Shown here one piece after another: positions 8,598 through 17,765 of a stretch of DNA of 36,133 nucleotides; position 1 is the first letter of the stretch, and the number at the start of each line of letters is the position of its first letter. The translations under genes were made by a program, and so were the position numbers. This stretch comes from Marinospirillum sp. (GTDB lineage Bacteria > Pseudomonadota > Gammaproteobacteria > Pseudomonadales > Halomonadaceae), in contig NZ_JACUUA010000018.1 of NCBI RefSeq assembly GCF_014859565.1, positions 1 through 36,133 on the forward strand. The letters are read 5' to 3'. Under the pieces are notes generated by a model. That model was not told the origin of the DNA, did not search any database, and was given only the letters and a program-made list of their open reading frames with translations.

Positions 8598-8634
8598 TTT
8601 TTTATAATGACTGGTTATCAAGGATTTTAGAATA

Positions 8635-9801
8635 ATGAATATCACCATCGCCGGTACAGGTTATGTGGGTCTTTCTAACGCGGTGTTGCTGGCTCAGCAT
8701 AATAAAGTGACGGCGCTGGATATTCTGCAAACCAAAGTTGACCAGATCAATACCAGGCAATCACCTATCGAAGATGTTGAAATTGAACAGTATCTGGCAG
8801 AAAAACCCCTTAACCTGATTGCAACGACCGATAAAAATGCCGCATATAAAGATGCAGACTTTGTCATCATCGCTACCCCCACCGATTACGATCCACAGAC
8901 TAATTATTTCAATACTCAAAGCGTAGAAGCGGTCGTTCAGGATGTGTTGGCCATCAACCCCAGTGCAGTGATGGTGATCAAATCCACCGTGCCGGTGGGG
9001 TACACTCAAAGCCTGCGAGAAAAATTCAACACGCAGAGCATTCTCTTTTCGCCTGAGTTCCTGCGTGAAGGTAAAGCACTCCACGATAATCTATACCCCT
9101 CACGCATTGTTGTGGGAGAGCAGTCTGAACGCGCAGAAGTATTTGCCAACCTGCTGAAGGAAGGCGCCATCAAACAGGATGTGCCGGTGCTGTTCACCGA
9201 CTCCACCGAAGCTGAAGCCATTAAGCTGTTTGCCAACACCTACCTGGCCATGCGAGTAGCCTATTTTAATGAGCTGGATTCCTACGCTCAGAGCCATGGG
9301 TTGAGCTCCCGCCAGATCATTGAAGGCGTTGGACTAGATCCCCGTATTGGTAGCCACTACAACAACCCCAGCTTTGGTTATGGTGGCTATTGTCTGCCAA
9401 AAGACACCAAGCAGCTGCTGGCCAATTACGACCAGGTGCCCAGCAACCTGATTAAAGCCATAGTAGATTCCAACACCACCCGCAAAGATTTCATTGCAGA
9501 CTCCATTCTGGCTCGTAAACCAAAGATAGTGGGTATTTACCGGTTGGTGATGAAATCCGGCTCAGACAATTTCCGTGCTTCTGCCATTCAAGGTGTGATG
9601 AAACGCATCAAAGCCAAGGGTGTTGAAGTGGTGGTTTATGAACCTGCCCTGCAAGAAGACAGCTTCTACAACTCAAGAGTTATAAAAAATCTTGATGAAT
9701 TCAAACAAATCAGTGATGTGATTGTCGCCAATCGTCGCTCAGAAAATCTTGCAGATGTAGAAAACAAAATCTATACCCGTGACCTGTTTGGCAGTGACTG
9801 A
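8635..9801 (+). CDS. ugd: UDP-glucose 6-dehydrogenase
   Basis: Oxidises UDP-glucose to UDP-glucuronate with two NAD+. At 388 aa it equals the E. coli enzyme in length. All catalytic residues are visible: GTGYVG at 7-12 for NAD, Thr118 in STVPVG, Glu141 and Glu145 in SPEFLREG, Lys197 and Asn201 in [10 protein letters not shown], and Cys253 with Asp257 in GGYCLPKD. It is the first gene after the ops element. The product feeds the UDP-GlcA 4-epimerase two genes on. It contrasts directly with the inactive-looking paralogue immediately upstream (7213-8490), so this is probably the functional copy. Confidence 0.97.
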   Translation: MNITIAGTGYVGLSNAVLLAQHNKVTALDILQTKVDQINTRQSPIEDVEIEQYLAEKPLNLIATTDKNAAYKDADFVIIATPTDYDPQTNYFNTQSVEAVVQDVLAINPSAVMVIKSTVPVGYTQSLREKFNTQSILFSPEFLREGKALHDNLYPSRIVVGEQSERAEVFANLLKEGAIKQDVPVLFTDSTEAEAIKLFANTYLAMRVAYFNELDSYAQSHGLSSRQIIEGVGLDPRIGSHYNNPSFGYGGYCLPKDTKQLLANYDQVPSNLIKAIVDSNTTRKDFIADSILARKPKIVGIYRLVMKSGSDNFRASAIQGVMKRIKAKGVEVVVYEPALQEDSFYNSRVIKNLDEFKQISDVIVANRRSENLADVENKIYTRDLFGSD

Positions 9802-9835
9802 ATACCACAGGACTATTTGATACCAAGGAACTAAC

Positions 9836-10603
9836 GTGAAGAAAATAGAACAAAATCAACCGTCAACCCATGTTAACGAATACCGGGATGCCGGTTTTTA
9901 CCGCTATCCGGATGATGAGATATCACTGGTAGACCTTGCCAAGATACTGGTTCATCGGCGTTGGTGGTTCTTTAGTGTTTTTCTGCTGACCGTCGCTATT
10001 GCAGTTGGACTCGCATGGATGAAAGCTACTTCTGGTGGGGCTGTGGTAAAAGATAAAGGACTAGTGGCCTTCACCAGCTTTGTTGCACTGGGCTACAAAT
10101 CACCGAATCACTTTATTGAACCTATGGCATCTGTTGAAGCACAGCTTCTGCATATTCATCGCCCTTTACTAATAGAACAGCACCCCGAATTTGCAGGTTA
10201 TCGTGTGAGGGTTAACTACTCAGAGCGTAGAAACCTGAACCAGGATGAAGGATCGAACCTCATCAGCATTATTACGCTTGCGCCTAAAGCTGCGCGTGAT
10301 CAGGTGCAGGATTTCCATCGACAGCTGTTGAATCCTTTACTTGAAACTCACCAGGAGTTATTTGAGGCACTTATCCAACAGCTGGCTCAGAGTAAAACCA
10401 CTCATACAGGTGCTCAGTTTCTCCCAACACGCTTGGCTGCACTGGCAGTGCCTGCCGAACCTGCTAAACCAAAAAGCACACTCAAGCCATCCTTGATTTT
10501 AGCCTTGGGTGCGGTATTGGGTGGCATACTCGGCATCATGGCGGCATTTTTTGCCGAGTTTGTCTGCCGGGTTCGTCAAAGCTTAAACGAAGAGAAGGTT
10601 TGA
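9836..10603 (+). CDS. wzz: Wzz-type polysaccharide chain-length determinant
   Basis: Inner-membrane co-polymerase that sets the modal chain length of Wzy-made polymer. The product is 255 aa with the classic topology: cytoplasmic N-terminus with [10 protein letters not shown], transmembrane helix 1 at about 43-61, a periplasmic domain, and a C-terminal Pro-rich segment leading to transmembrane helix 2 at about 219-243 with the glycine pattern [15 protein letters not shown]. There is no C-terminal tyrosine kinase. It is shorter than typical Wzz (about 320-380 aa), mainly in the periplasmic region. The start is GTG at 9836 with AAGGA at 9826-9830. A Wzz without Wza/Wzc in view points to an O-antigen-like Wzy system rather than a group 1 capsule. 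Confidence 0.87.
   Translation: MKKIEQNQPSTHVNEYRDAGFYRYPDDEISLVDLAKILVHRRWWFFSVFLLTVAIAVGLAWMKATSGGAVVKDKGLVAFTSFVALGYKSPNHFIEPMASVEAQLLHIHRPLLIEQHPEFAGYRVRVNYSERRNLNQDEGSNLISIITLAPKAARDQVQDFHRQLLNPLLETHQELFEALIQQLAQSKTTHTGAQFLPTRLAALAVPAEPAKPKSTLKPSLILALGAVLGGILGIMAAFFAEFVCRVRQSLNEEKV
10592..10598 (+). promoter_or_regulatory. Ribosome-binding site fixing the epimerase start
   Basis: GAGAAGG lies 10 bases before the ATG at 10609. It favours that start over the TTG at 10600, three codons upstream, which overlaps the wzz stop. Confidence 0.55.
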
Positions 10604-10608
10604 TCCGT

Positions 10609-11631
10609 ATGAAGACTCTTGTTACAGGCAACGCCGGCTTTATTGGTTTCCACACCGTCAAACAACTTTTAGAGCGTGGTGATGAAGTGGTTGGCTTTGA
10701 CAGTGTCAATGACTACTACGACGTCACCATTAAAGAAGCTCGCTTAAAACTTCTCGCAGAAACGGCTGCCAAAACGGGCAGCAACTACACCTTTATTCGT
10801 GGCAACCTGGCGGATCAGGCTTTGGTGAAGCAGTGTTTTGAAGCACATCAGTTTGATCGGGTGATTCACCTGGCCGCTCAAGCGGGTGTACGCTATTCAC
10901 TGGAAAACCCCCACAGTTATGTGGAAAGCAACATCATTGCTTTCACCAACATACTGGAAGCCTGCCGTTATTCCAAAACACCACATTTAACCTATGCCAG
11001 CACCAGCAGTGTTTACGGCGCGAATACCAAAATGCCCTTCAGTGAACACGAAGGCGTGAACCACCCCTTGCAATTCTACGCGGCCACCAAAAAAGCCAAT
11101 GAAATGATGGCGCACAGTTACAGCCACCTATTTCAACTGCCCACCACCGGCCTGCGCTTTTTTACCGTTTATGGCCCATGGGGCAGGCCGGACATGGCAC
11201 TGTTCAAATTCACCAAAAACACCCTGGAAGACCAGCCGATACCCGTCTTCAATCATGGCAACCACACCCGCGATTTCACCTACGTGGCCGACATCGTGGA
11301 AGGTGTGATTCGCTCCAGCGATCAGATCGCCCAGCCCAACCCCGAATGGGACAGCAACAACCCTGACCCGGCCACCAGCAACGCACCGTTTCGCATCTTC
11401 AACATCGGCAACAACAACCCAGTCAAACTCAGCGCCTACATTGAAGCCATTGAAGAAGCCCTGGGCAAAAAAGCCATCAAAGACCTGCTGCCCCTACAAC
11501 CCGGCGACGTACCCGACACCTACGCCGACTCCAGCGAGCTGGAAAAAGCCACCGGCTACAAACCCGCCACACCGGTTAAAGAAGGTGTAGCGAATTTTGT
11601 AAGGTGGTATCAAGAGTTCTATAAAGTTTAA
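10609..11631 (+). CDS. UDP-glucuronate 4-epimerase (NAD-dependent epimerase/dehydratase family)
   Basis: Extended short-chain dehydrogenase of 340 aa, most like the CapI/LpsL/WbnF group that converts UDP-GlcA to UDP-GalA. The NAD motif TGNAGFIG is at the N-terminus. The substrate region has DSVNDYYDV, typical for UDP-GlcA epimerases. The catalytic Ser region is ASTSSVYG and the Tyr-Lys pair is in [25 protein letters not shown] follows, also characteristic of this subgroup. It starts 5 bases after wzz and shares its pathway with ugd. Other nucleotide-sugar epimerase activities cannot be excluded, but the subgroup motifs and the ugd context agree. Confidence 0.88.
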   Translation: MKTLVTGNAGFIGFHTVKQLLERGDEVVGFDSVNDYYDVTIKEARLKLLAETAAKTGSNYTFIRGNLADQALVKQCFEAHQFDRVIHLAAQAGVRYSLENPHSYVESNIIAFTNILEACRYSKTPHLTYASTSSVYGANTKMPFSEHEGVNHPLQFYAATKKANEMMAHSYSHLFQLPTTGLRFFTVYGPWGRPDMALFKFTKNTLEDQPIPVFNHGNHTRDFTYVADIVEGVIRSSDQIAQPNPEWDSNNPDPATSNAPFRIFNIGNNNPVKLSAYIEAIEEALGKKAIKDLLPLQPGDVPDTYADSSELEKATGYKPATPVKEGVANFVRWYQEFYKV

Positions 11632-11661
11632 TGACAATTAATTGATACTGATTAGCAGTGT

Positions 11662-13431
11662 ATGTTTGAAGCCTATCTGACTTTATCACTTGTATTGGCA
11701 GTGCTTGCACTGCTGATCACTACTCGAATACCTGCCGATGTCATCATGATGGCCGCACTTGCTTGCTTGATGATAGTGGGCATCCTGACTCCCAGAGAGT
11801 CACTAAGTGGCTTCTCCAATACCGGTGTGATGACCATTGCAGTGCTTTATGTAGTGGCTGCAGGCCTGAAGGAGTCCGGTGCCATTCAGTACATTGCCCA
11901 TCGCTTGCTGGGGCAGCCTCGTACTGCGCGGCAAGCACAGGGGCGGCTGTTGCTACCGGCTTCTCTGCTCAGTGCCTTCATGAACAACACAGCGGTGGTG
12001 GCGATGCTGATTCCAGCAGTGCAGGACTGGAGTCAGCGCATTCGCATTTCTGCTTCCAAGCTGCTGTTGCCACTCAGTTATGCCGCCATCATGGGCGGTA
12101 CACTCACCTTGATCGGCACCAGCACCAACCTGGTGGTGGATGGCCTTTTGCAGCAGCAAAAGGGCATTGCACTGGGTATGTTTGAACTGGCATGGCTGGG
12201 CGTGCCGGTGCTGCTGGTGGGCGGTGGTTTTCTGCTGTTGTTCGGCGATCGCCTGCTGCCCAATCGCCAGGGGGCTGTTGAGCAGCTGGATCAGGCTCGT
12301 GAGTATGGGGTGGAGGTGGAGATCAGTCCAGGCAGTCCGCTGATCGGAAAAACCATTGCAGAAGCAGGGCTCCGTAGTCTCACCTACACCTACCTGGCTG
12401 AAATTGAGCGCAGAGGCAAATTGCTACCAGCTGTGGATCCTGACACAACGCTGGAAGCTGGAGATCTGCTGTTTTTTATTGGTGCATCCGAAGGTGCAAA
12501 CGAGTTACGCAAAATCAACGGACTGCAGCCAGCTAGTGAGGATGTAAAAAAACTAAACATAGCTCATCACCAACGGCATTTGGTGGAGGTAGTGCTGGGG
12601 CCTGATTTTCCTGCGCTGGCTAAAACCATCCGTGAATCAGCTTTTCGGACTCGTTACAAGGCGGTCATCCTGTCTGTTTCGCGTGAGGGTTCGCGTCTGC
12701 TGGGTAAACTGGGTGATATTCGCTTTCAGGTGGGGGATACATTGTTGCTGGAAGCCGGTAAAAACTTTGTAGATCAATACCGCTTCCGTCGGGATTTTCT
12801 GCTGGTCAGCCTGCTCAACAATTCCACACCACCGGATTTTAGCAAGGCGCCCATGGCTCTGGGTTGGCTGGTGTTGCTTATTTTGCTCAGCACCACAGGA
12901 CTACTAAGCATTCTGGAAGCAGCATTGATTGCTGCCGGTGGCATGTTGTTGACTCGTTGTGTAACCGCAAGTCGAGGGCGCGGCGCTATCGACTTAAGTG
13001 TGCTGGTGGTGATTGCGGCTTCTTTTGCGCTGGGAGCTGCCATGACTAAAACGGGCGCAGCTCAGATGTTGGCAAATCTTTTGCTTGGCGGTGCAGATAC
13101 CGGTATGTCGCCCTGGCTGGCGTTGGCGCTGGTATACCTGATGACAGTGGTTTTCACCGAAATGATCACCAATAATGCTGCGGCGGTGTTGATGTTTCCG
13201 GTGGCCATGGCGGTGTCAGATCAACTGGGTGTCAGTTTTATGCCTTTTGCCATTGCTATCATGTTTGCCGCTTCGGCCAGTTTTATCACTCCGCTGGGTT
13301 ATCAGACCAACCTGATGGTTTATGGTCCCGGTGGTTACAAAATGGCAGACTATGCACGCATCGGTCTGCCACTGAGTCTGCTGACCGGTTCAACAGCCGT
13401 GTTACTGATTCCCTGGATATGGAGTTTTTGA
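11662..13431 (+). CDS. SLC13/DASS-family permease with two TrkA-C (RCK_C) domains, likely sulfate uptake
   Basis: A 589 aa inner-membrane transporter. The N-terminal half has about five to six hydrophobic segments and the family motif TLIGTSTNLVVDGLL. Two soluble RCK_C domains follow (about residues 210-275 and 305-370), each with the GSPLIGKTI / DTLLLEAG type pattern. The C-terminal half has further membrane segments and a second substrate motif, ITPLGYQTNLMV. This architecture is shared with SAC1/SLT-type sulfate transporters. The gene directly precedes cysQ and lies in the same run as cysD and cysNC, so sulfate is the best guess for the substrate. Other anions are possible. The stop is 4 bases from the cysQ start. 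Confidence 0.85.
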   Translation: MFEAYLTLSLVLAVLALLITTRIPADVIMMAALACLMIVGILTPRESLSGFSNTGVMTIAVLYVVAAGLKESGAIQYIAHRLLGQPRTARQAQGRLLLPASLLSAFMNNTAVVAMLIPAVQDWSQRIRISASKLLLPLSYAAIMGGTLTLIGTSTNLVVDGLLQQQKGIALGMFELAWLGVPVLLVGGGFLLLFGDRLLPNRQGAVEQLDQAREYGVEVEISPGSPLIGKTIAEAGLRSLTYTYLAEIERRGKLLPAVDPDTTLEAGDLLFFIGASEGANELRKINGLQPASEDVKKLNIAHHQRHLVEVVLGPDFPALAKTIRESAFRTRYKAVILSVSREGSRLLGKLGDIRFQVGDTLLLEAGKNFVDQYRFRRDFLLVSLLNNSTPPDFSKAPMALGWLVLLILLSTTGLLSILEAALIAAGGMLLTRCVTASRGRGAIDLSVLVVIAASFALGAAMTKTGAAQMLANLLLGGADTGMSPWLALALVYLMTVVFTEMITNNAAAVLMFPVAMAVSDQLGVSFMPFAIAIMFAASASFITPLGYQTNLMVYGPGGYKMADYARIGLPLSLLTGSTAVLLIPWIWSF

Positions 13432-13435
13432 GTCA

Positions 13436-14209
13436 ATGTTCAATCCTCAAGCCGTCATTACACTGGCACAGCAGGCAGGTGCAGCAATTCTGGAGATTTA
13501 CAGCCGGGATTTTGCTGTTTATGACAAGTCGGATGCCAGTCCGCTGACGGAGGCTGATCTGGCTTCCCACCGCTGTATTGTTGCCGGTCTGGCCGAGTTG
13601 ACACCGGAGATTCCGGTGCTTTCCGAGGAGTCTGTGGCAGATGAAACCACGGATCGTCTGAGCTGGAATCGTTACTGGCTGATTGATCCGCTGGATGGCA
13701 CCAAGGAGTTCATCAAGAAGAACGGTGAATTCACGGTGAACATTGCACTGATCGAGAACCATCAGCCGGTGTTTGGTGTGGTGCATGCACCTGCATTAAA
13801 CATCACCTGGTGGGGGCAGGCAGAGCAGGGTGCTTTCAAAATCGGGCAGGATGGTCAGCAGGCTGCCATTCAGGTGCGCACCCGCCCGGCCAGTACCAGT
13901 GACTGGAAGGTGGTTGGCAGCCGTTCACATCAGAGTGATGAATTCAAGGCATTCATGCAGCAGTACCCTGATGCACAACTGGTTTCCATGGGCAGTTCCA
14001 TCAAACTTTGCCTGGTGGCAGAGGGCAGTGCAGACCTTTACCCACGCCTTGGACTCACCAGCGAATGGGACACTGCAGCCGCGCAGGCTGTTGTAGAAGC
14101 TGCCGGTGGACTGGTGCTCCAGTACCCCGACATGCAACCACTGCGTTGCAACACCAAACCCGATACCCTGTTGAATCCCCACTTTCTGGTCTGTGCCAGG
14201 CCATTATGA
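13436..14209 (+). CDS. cysQ: 3'(2'),5'-bisphosphate nucleotidase CysQ
   Basis: Inositol-monophosphatase-fold, Mg-dependent enzyme that hydrolyses PAP (and PAPS) to AMP (and APS). The 257 aa length fits E. coli CysQ (246). Metal ligands are visible: SEES near residue 63-66, DPLDGTKEF at 84-92, and WDTAAAQAV starting at about 211. In this operon it would remove the PAP released by the two sulfotransferases encoded downstream, relieving product inhibition. It starts 4 bases after the permease stop. The HD gene begins 48 bases downstream, the first noticeable gap in the sulfate module. Confidence 0.94.
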   Translation: MFNPQAVITLAQQAGAAILEIYSRDFAVYDKSDASPLTEADLASHRCIVAGLAELTPEIPVLSEESVADETTDRLSWNRYWLIDPLDGTKEFIKKNGEFTVNIALIENHQPVFGVVHAPALNITWWGQAEQGAFKIGQDGQQAAIQVRTRPASTSDWKVVGSRSHQSDEFKAFMQQYPDAQLVSMGSSIKLCLVAEGSADLYPRLGLTSEWDTAAAQAVVEAAGGLVLQYPDMQPLRCNTKPDTLLNPHFLVCARPL

Positions 14210-14257
14210 AAGAGCACGGACCTTTCATCTTCTGATAGAGAGCATTAGACTCAAGTC

Positions 14258-15313
14258 ATGCCCCATTTTTCAGTTTCGGAACAGCAATATCTCTTGAATC
14301 TCGAGGTGAATCAGCTTCGGGAGTCGCTTGATTGCTGGGTACAGAAACTGCATGAGGACATCCTTTATCGGTCTGTGATGGAGTCTGATGCATTCCGGCG
14401 ACTGAAAAACATTTCTTTTCTGGGTGCCATTGATTATTTGCCTTGTTATGAAAGTCATCTGAAAAAAGTGCCTCGCTCAAGAGCTGAGCATTCAGTACGG
14501 GTGGCTGCTCTGGCCTGTTTTGTGGCGGAGCATCGTGGTTATAGTCAGGAGTTGACCAAACATCTGGTTGTGGCCGGACTTCTGCATGATATCGGTCATC
14601 CACCCCTGTCTCACAGTGTTGAGCCTTATCTAAAGCAGCACTTTGGCTTTGGCCACCATGAAATGGGGCAAATGCTCTTGAAGGGTGAGCCAAGTGTTGG
14701 TAAAAGCCTGAGCAAAATACTGCAGGCTGAGCTGGATGTTGATTTCATTGATCAGCTTATAGCCGGTCAGGTTCCTCAGGATGAGGGTGGTGATCTTTTC
14801 AGTAGTCCAATCAATATTGACACCATTGACGGTATTTTGCGCACTCTTGCTTATCACCCGAAAGTAGCGATTCAATTGAAGCCGCTGGATGTGGCTTATG
14901 CCTCATTTATTCAATCAGAAAAAAAGCGTTTTGATGTTCTTGATGAGTTCTGGAGCTTAAAAGGGCTTGTATATAAAAATATCATTAATAATCGTGATGG
15001 TGCGCTTGCAGATCAGTACAGCCAGTATTATTTTTCTGTTGAATCTGGTGTGGTACTTGATGAACAAAGTCTTTTTGATGATGAAGTTCGATGGAAGAAA
15101 AAATTCAGTTCACTTTTTGATAATCTGAAATCTTTTAAAACAAAACAGCATCCTATTTTTAAAGAGGCAGTTGATATTGTTGATAGGGTCTACTATGTCG
15201 TGAATTCCAACGATGTTTTTGAGCGCTTCAGGTCTGATAAAACACAAAAACAGTTGCCGATTGAAAGTCAGAATGATTGCAAGCCTCTGCAACAGGTTTG
15301 CATGATTGTTTAA
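14258..15313 (+). CDS. HD-domain phosphohydrolase
   Basis: A 351 aa soluble protein. The HD motif is intact: RAEHSVRVA gives His78, LLHDIGHPPLSHS gives His110-Asp111, and NIDTID provides the later Asp near 188, the usual four metal ligands. The layout (RRLKNISFLG... before the first His) resembles dGTPase/SAMHD1-like HD hydrolases acting on nucleotides, but the substrate cannot be read from sequence. The C-terminal third becomes AT-richer and has no motif I recognise. The next gene, a nucleotidyltransferase, starts 11 bases on, and a histidine phosphatase follows, so the three probably act together. Why they sit between cysQ and cysD is unexplained. Confidence 0.82.
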   Translation: MPHFSVSEQQYLLNLEVNQLRESLDCWVQKLHEDILYRSVMESDAFRRLKNISFLGAIDYLPCYESHLKKVPRSRAEHSVRVAALACFVAEHRGYSQELTKHLVVAGLLHDIGHPPLSHSVEPYLKQHFGFGHHEMGQMLLKGEPSVGKSLSKILQAELDVDFIDQLIAGQVPQDEGGDLFSSPINIDTIDGILRTLAYHPKVAIQLKPLDVAYASFIQSEKKRFDVLDEFWSLKGLVYKNIINNRDGALADQYSQYYFSVESGVVLDEQSLFDDEVRWKKKFSSLFDNLKSFKTKQHPIFKEAVDIVDRVYYVVNSNDVFERFRSDKTQKQLPIESQNDCKPLQQVCMIV

Positions 15314-15317
15314 GGAG
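15312..15317 (+). promoter_or_regulatory. Ribosome-binding site fixing the nucleotidyltransferase start
   Basis: AAGGAG lies 7 bases before ATG 15325 and overlaps the TAA of the HD gene. It supports 15325 over the upstream in-frame start at 15277, which would sit inside the HD gene. Confidence 0.75.
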
Positions 15318-15324
15318 AACAGGG

Positions 15325-16290
15325 ATGGTTCATGCAACAATTGAAAATTCACGGGTGTTCAGTCAGAACAAGATTGAAGTACTGCGCAATGCCTTTGACA
15401 AGGCTTTGAGTTTCAGTCAGTACAAAAACCATATCACAGTGGTGACAACTGGCTCTTACGGTCGTGGTGAGGCATCCGAAGAATCTGATCTGGACTGGTT
15501 CATTATTTTCGACAGGGATCTTGATCCGAGTGAAGCCATCCGTGAAGAAATCCAAAAAATTGGTGGTATTGTCTCTGCAGAGATTAAAAAAGAAGAAGGC
15601 GACAGTAAAACCTTCGGTCAGGATGCTGTTGTTCGTTTCAGTGATATGCAGACAAATATCGGCGGGCAGCAGGATACCAATGAAAGCCTGACAAGGCGCA
15701 TGCTGTTTCTTCTGGAGGGAACCTGGCTTTATGGTAAGACTCGATTTAAGGAGTATCGTAGAGCCTTGTTGGAGAAATACATCAAGCCAGATGCATCGGA
15801 TGAGCAATTGCCGCGATTCTTCCTTAATGATCTGATCCGTTATTACCGAACCATCACAACAGACTTTGAATTCAAGACTGCTGAAAGTGGCAAGTCTTGG
15901 GGATTGCGTAATATCAAGCTGCGTTTTTCACGCAAGCTGCTTTATTTTGGTGGTGTAATTGTTGTGGCTGAGATGAACCAGTTGACAAGAGAACAGAAGA
16001 TCAATCAGGCAGAGCATTTGTTTGATCTGAATGCGCTGTCCCGCATAACAGCGCTTGGAGCTGGCTGTGATCAGACACAGGTTTTACTGGATCATTACGA
16101 GGGTTTTCTGAATCGGATCAGCGATTCAGCCATTCGGGAAGCCCTGGAGCAGGTAGTTAAAGAAGAGCGGATGGGCAACCCTGTCTACCGAGAGCTCAGG
16201 GAAGCCAGTGTCAGTTTTTCTGAAGTGCTGCATCAATGGTTGAATGAAAAATATCCAGATCACCCGATTCACCATGCACTGGTTTTTTAA
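15325..16290 (+). CDS. Pol-beta-type nucleotidyltransferase domain protein
   Basis: A 321 aa protein with the minimal nucleotidyltransferase signature GSYGRGEASEESDLD (residues 43-57): the GS pair, then two carboxylates Asp55 and Asp57, which bind catalytic metal in this fold. A third carboxylate is not obvious. The remaining two thirds look alpha-helical (FFLNDLIRYYRT and so on) and may be a substrate-binding region like those of GlnE/DUF294-type proteins. It could transfer NMP to a protein, a nucleotide or a small molecule. The stop overlaps the start of the phosphatase gene by one base and an HD hydrolase lies just upstream, which suggests a modify/de-modify set. The function is not known to me. 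Confidence 0.78.
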   Translation: MVHATIENSRVFSQNKIEVLRNAFDKALSFSQYKNHITVVTTGSYGRGEASEESDLDWFIIFDRDLDPSEAIREEIQKIGGIVSAEIKKEEGDSKTFGQDAVVRFSDMQTNIGGQQDTNESLTRRMLFLLEGTWLYGKTRFKEYRRALLEKYIKPDASDEQLPRFFLNDLIRYYRTITTDFEFKTAESGKSWGLRNIKLRFSRKLLYFGGVIVVAEMNQLTREQKINQAEHLFDLNALSRITALGAGCDQTQVLLDHYEGFLNRISDSAIREALEQVVKEERMGNPVYRELREASVSFSEVLHQWLNEKYPDHPIHHALVF

Positions 16291-16805
16291 TGGCCATATA
16301 TTTCATGCGTCATGCACAGACACCAGGTAATGCGGCTAATCTGTGGGTTGGTCGCAAAGACGAGGGTTTGACGCTGACTGGTATTGTGGAGCTGGAAAGA
16401 CAGCTTGAAAAAATAATTGATGTGCAATTCAGTGGTATTTACTGCAGCCCACTGGAGCGAGCCAGGAAAACGGCTGAAATAGCAAAAAAAGCACTGGGGA
16501 TTGGCTCGGAAGTTCAAGTTGTTGATGCGCTCATGGAGCGAGATTTTGGCAACTTCGAAGGCATGCCAAAAACAACTGCTAACCGGCAGGCTCTGGAAGG
16601 TGATGACAGTGTGGAGTCATCAAAAGCACTGGCATTACGCATTGAACCCTTTTTTCATCAAATCATGAAAGAAGAAGCACATCATCTGGTGATCTCGCAT
16701 TCAGCGGTGTTTCGTTGTTTGATGCAAGGGCCTTATACTTCAATACCGATGCGCAGCAGCCTGGAAAATGCCGAAACGGTCATTCTTTCAAGTATTAATC
16801 ATTAA
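16290..16805 (+). CDS. Histidine phosphatase family protein (phosphoglycerate-mutase-like)
   Basis: A 171 aa single-domain protein. The catalytic RHG-type motif is MRHAQT (Arg7, His8), with Arg in SPLERARKTAE, the acidic residue in RDFGNFEGM, and the second His in VISHSAVFR. These are the standard four catalytic positions of the branch-1 histidine phosphatases. The substrate is unknown; relatives act on sugar phosphates, nucleotides or phosphoproteins. The ATG overlaps the preceding TAA, so it is coupled to the nucleotidyltransferase. cysD follows after 30 bases. It belongs to the unexplained trio embedded in the sulfate-activation genes. Confidence 0.85.
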   Translation: MAIYFMRHAQTPGNAANLWVGRKDEGLTLTGIVELERQLEKIIDVQFSGIYCSPLERARKTAEIAKKALGIGSEVQVVDALMERDFGNFEGMPKTTANRQALEGDDSVESSKALALRIEPFFHQIMKEEAHHLVISHSAVFRCLMQGPYTSIPMRSSLENAETVILSSINH

Positions 16806-16835
16806 GCTTACATTCATGGTGTGTTCCAACCTTTT

Positions 16836-17765
16836 ATGACTACTCAAAACCAAGCAATTCCTGATGCCGCACGGCAAACCCATCTGAAACAGCTCGAAGC
16901 CGAGTCCATTCACATCATTCGTGAGGTGGTGGCCGAGTTCGAGAATCCTGTGATGCTTTATTCCATTGGTAAAGACTCTTCGGTGATGCTGCATCTGGCT
17001 CGTAAAGCTTTTTACCCGGCCAGTCCGCCTTTTCCATTGATGCACATCGACACCACCTGGAAGTTCCGGGAGATGATCAGCTTCCGGGACCAGATGGCTG
17101 CAGAGGCAGGCATGGATCTGCTGGTGCATACCAATCAGGAAGGGGTGGCTGCCGGAATGAATCCCTTTGATCATGGTGGCAAATATACCGACATCATGAA
17201 AACGGAAGCCCTCAAGCAGGCACTCAACCATTATAAGTTTGATGCCGCTTTTGGTGGTGCCCGGCGTGATGAGGAAAAATCCCGCGCCAAGGAGCGCATT
17301 TTTTCCTTCCGCGACAAGTACCACCGCTGGGATCCGAAAAATCAGCGCCCTGAACTCTGGAACATTTACAACAGCAAGCACAACAAGGGTGAATCCATTC
17401 GTGCCTTCCCCCTGTCCAACTGGACGGAACTGGATATCTGGCAATACATCTGGCTGGAAAACATCAAGATCGTGCCGCTGTATTATTCTGCGCCCCGCCC
17501 TGTGCTTGAGCGGGATGGCATGTTGATCATGAAGGATGATGACCGCCTGCAATTGCAGGAAGGTGAGGTACTGCAGGAAAAATGGGTTCGCTTCAGAACC
17601 CTGGGCTGCTACCCGCTGACCGGTGCTGTGGAATCCAAAGCAACCACGCTGGAAGACATCATCCAGGAAATGCTGCTGACCAAAACCTCCGAGCGTTCAG
17701 GCCGTGCTATCGACCATGACCAAGCGGGTTCCATGGAAAAGAAAAAACGCGAAGGGTATTTTTAA
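16836..17765 (+). CDS. cysD: Sulfate adenylyltransferase subunit 2 CysD
   Basis: PP-loop ATP pyrophosphatase subunit that forms APS from sulfate and ATP together with the GTPase CysN. From ATG 16836 the protein is 309 aa (E. coli 302); a GTG at 16821 would add five residues outside the homology. The PP-loop [10 protein letters not shown] begins at residue 43; [15 protein letters not shown] and the C-terminal GRAIDHDQ segment are typical. Two bases lie between its Lys-Arg-Glu-Gly-Tyr-Phe end and the cysNC start, counting only the stop codon overlap region, so the pair is cotranslated. Its place inside a glycan operon suggests APS/PAPS production for sulfation rather than, or besides, cysteine synthesis. 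Confidence 0.95.
   Translation: MTTQNQAIPDAARQTHLKQLEAESIHIIREVVAEFENPVMLYSIGKDSSVMLHLARKAFYPASPPFPLMHIDTTWKFREMISFRDQMAAEAGMDLLVHTNQEGVAAGMNPFDHGGKYTDIMKTEALKQALNHYKFDAAFGGARRDEEKSRAKERIFSFRDKYHRWDPKNQRPELWNIYNSKHNKGESIRAFPLSNWTELDIWQYIWLENIKIVPLYYSAPRPVLERDGMLIMKDDDRLQLQEGEVLQEKWVRFRTLGCYPLTGAVESKATTLEDIIQEMLLTKTSERSGRAIDHDQAGSMEKKKREGYF

Noticed and set aside
8557..8602. Stem followed by T6 read as an intrinsic terminator
   Set aside because: The T-run does not follow the stem directly: the ops bases lie between. The exact ops match and position before ugd fit a JUMPstart leader better.
16788..17552. 254-codon open frame on the minus strand opposite cysD
   Set aside because: It mirrors a strongly recognisable CysD on the plus strand and shows no family motif.
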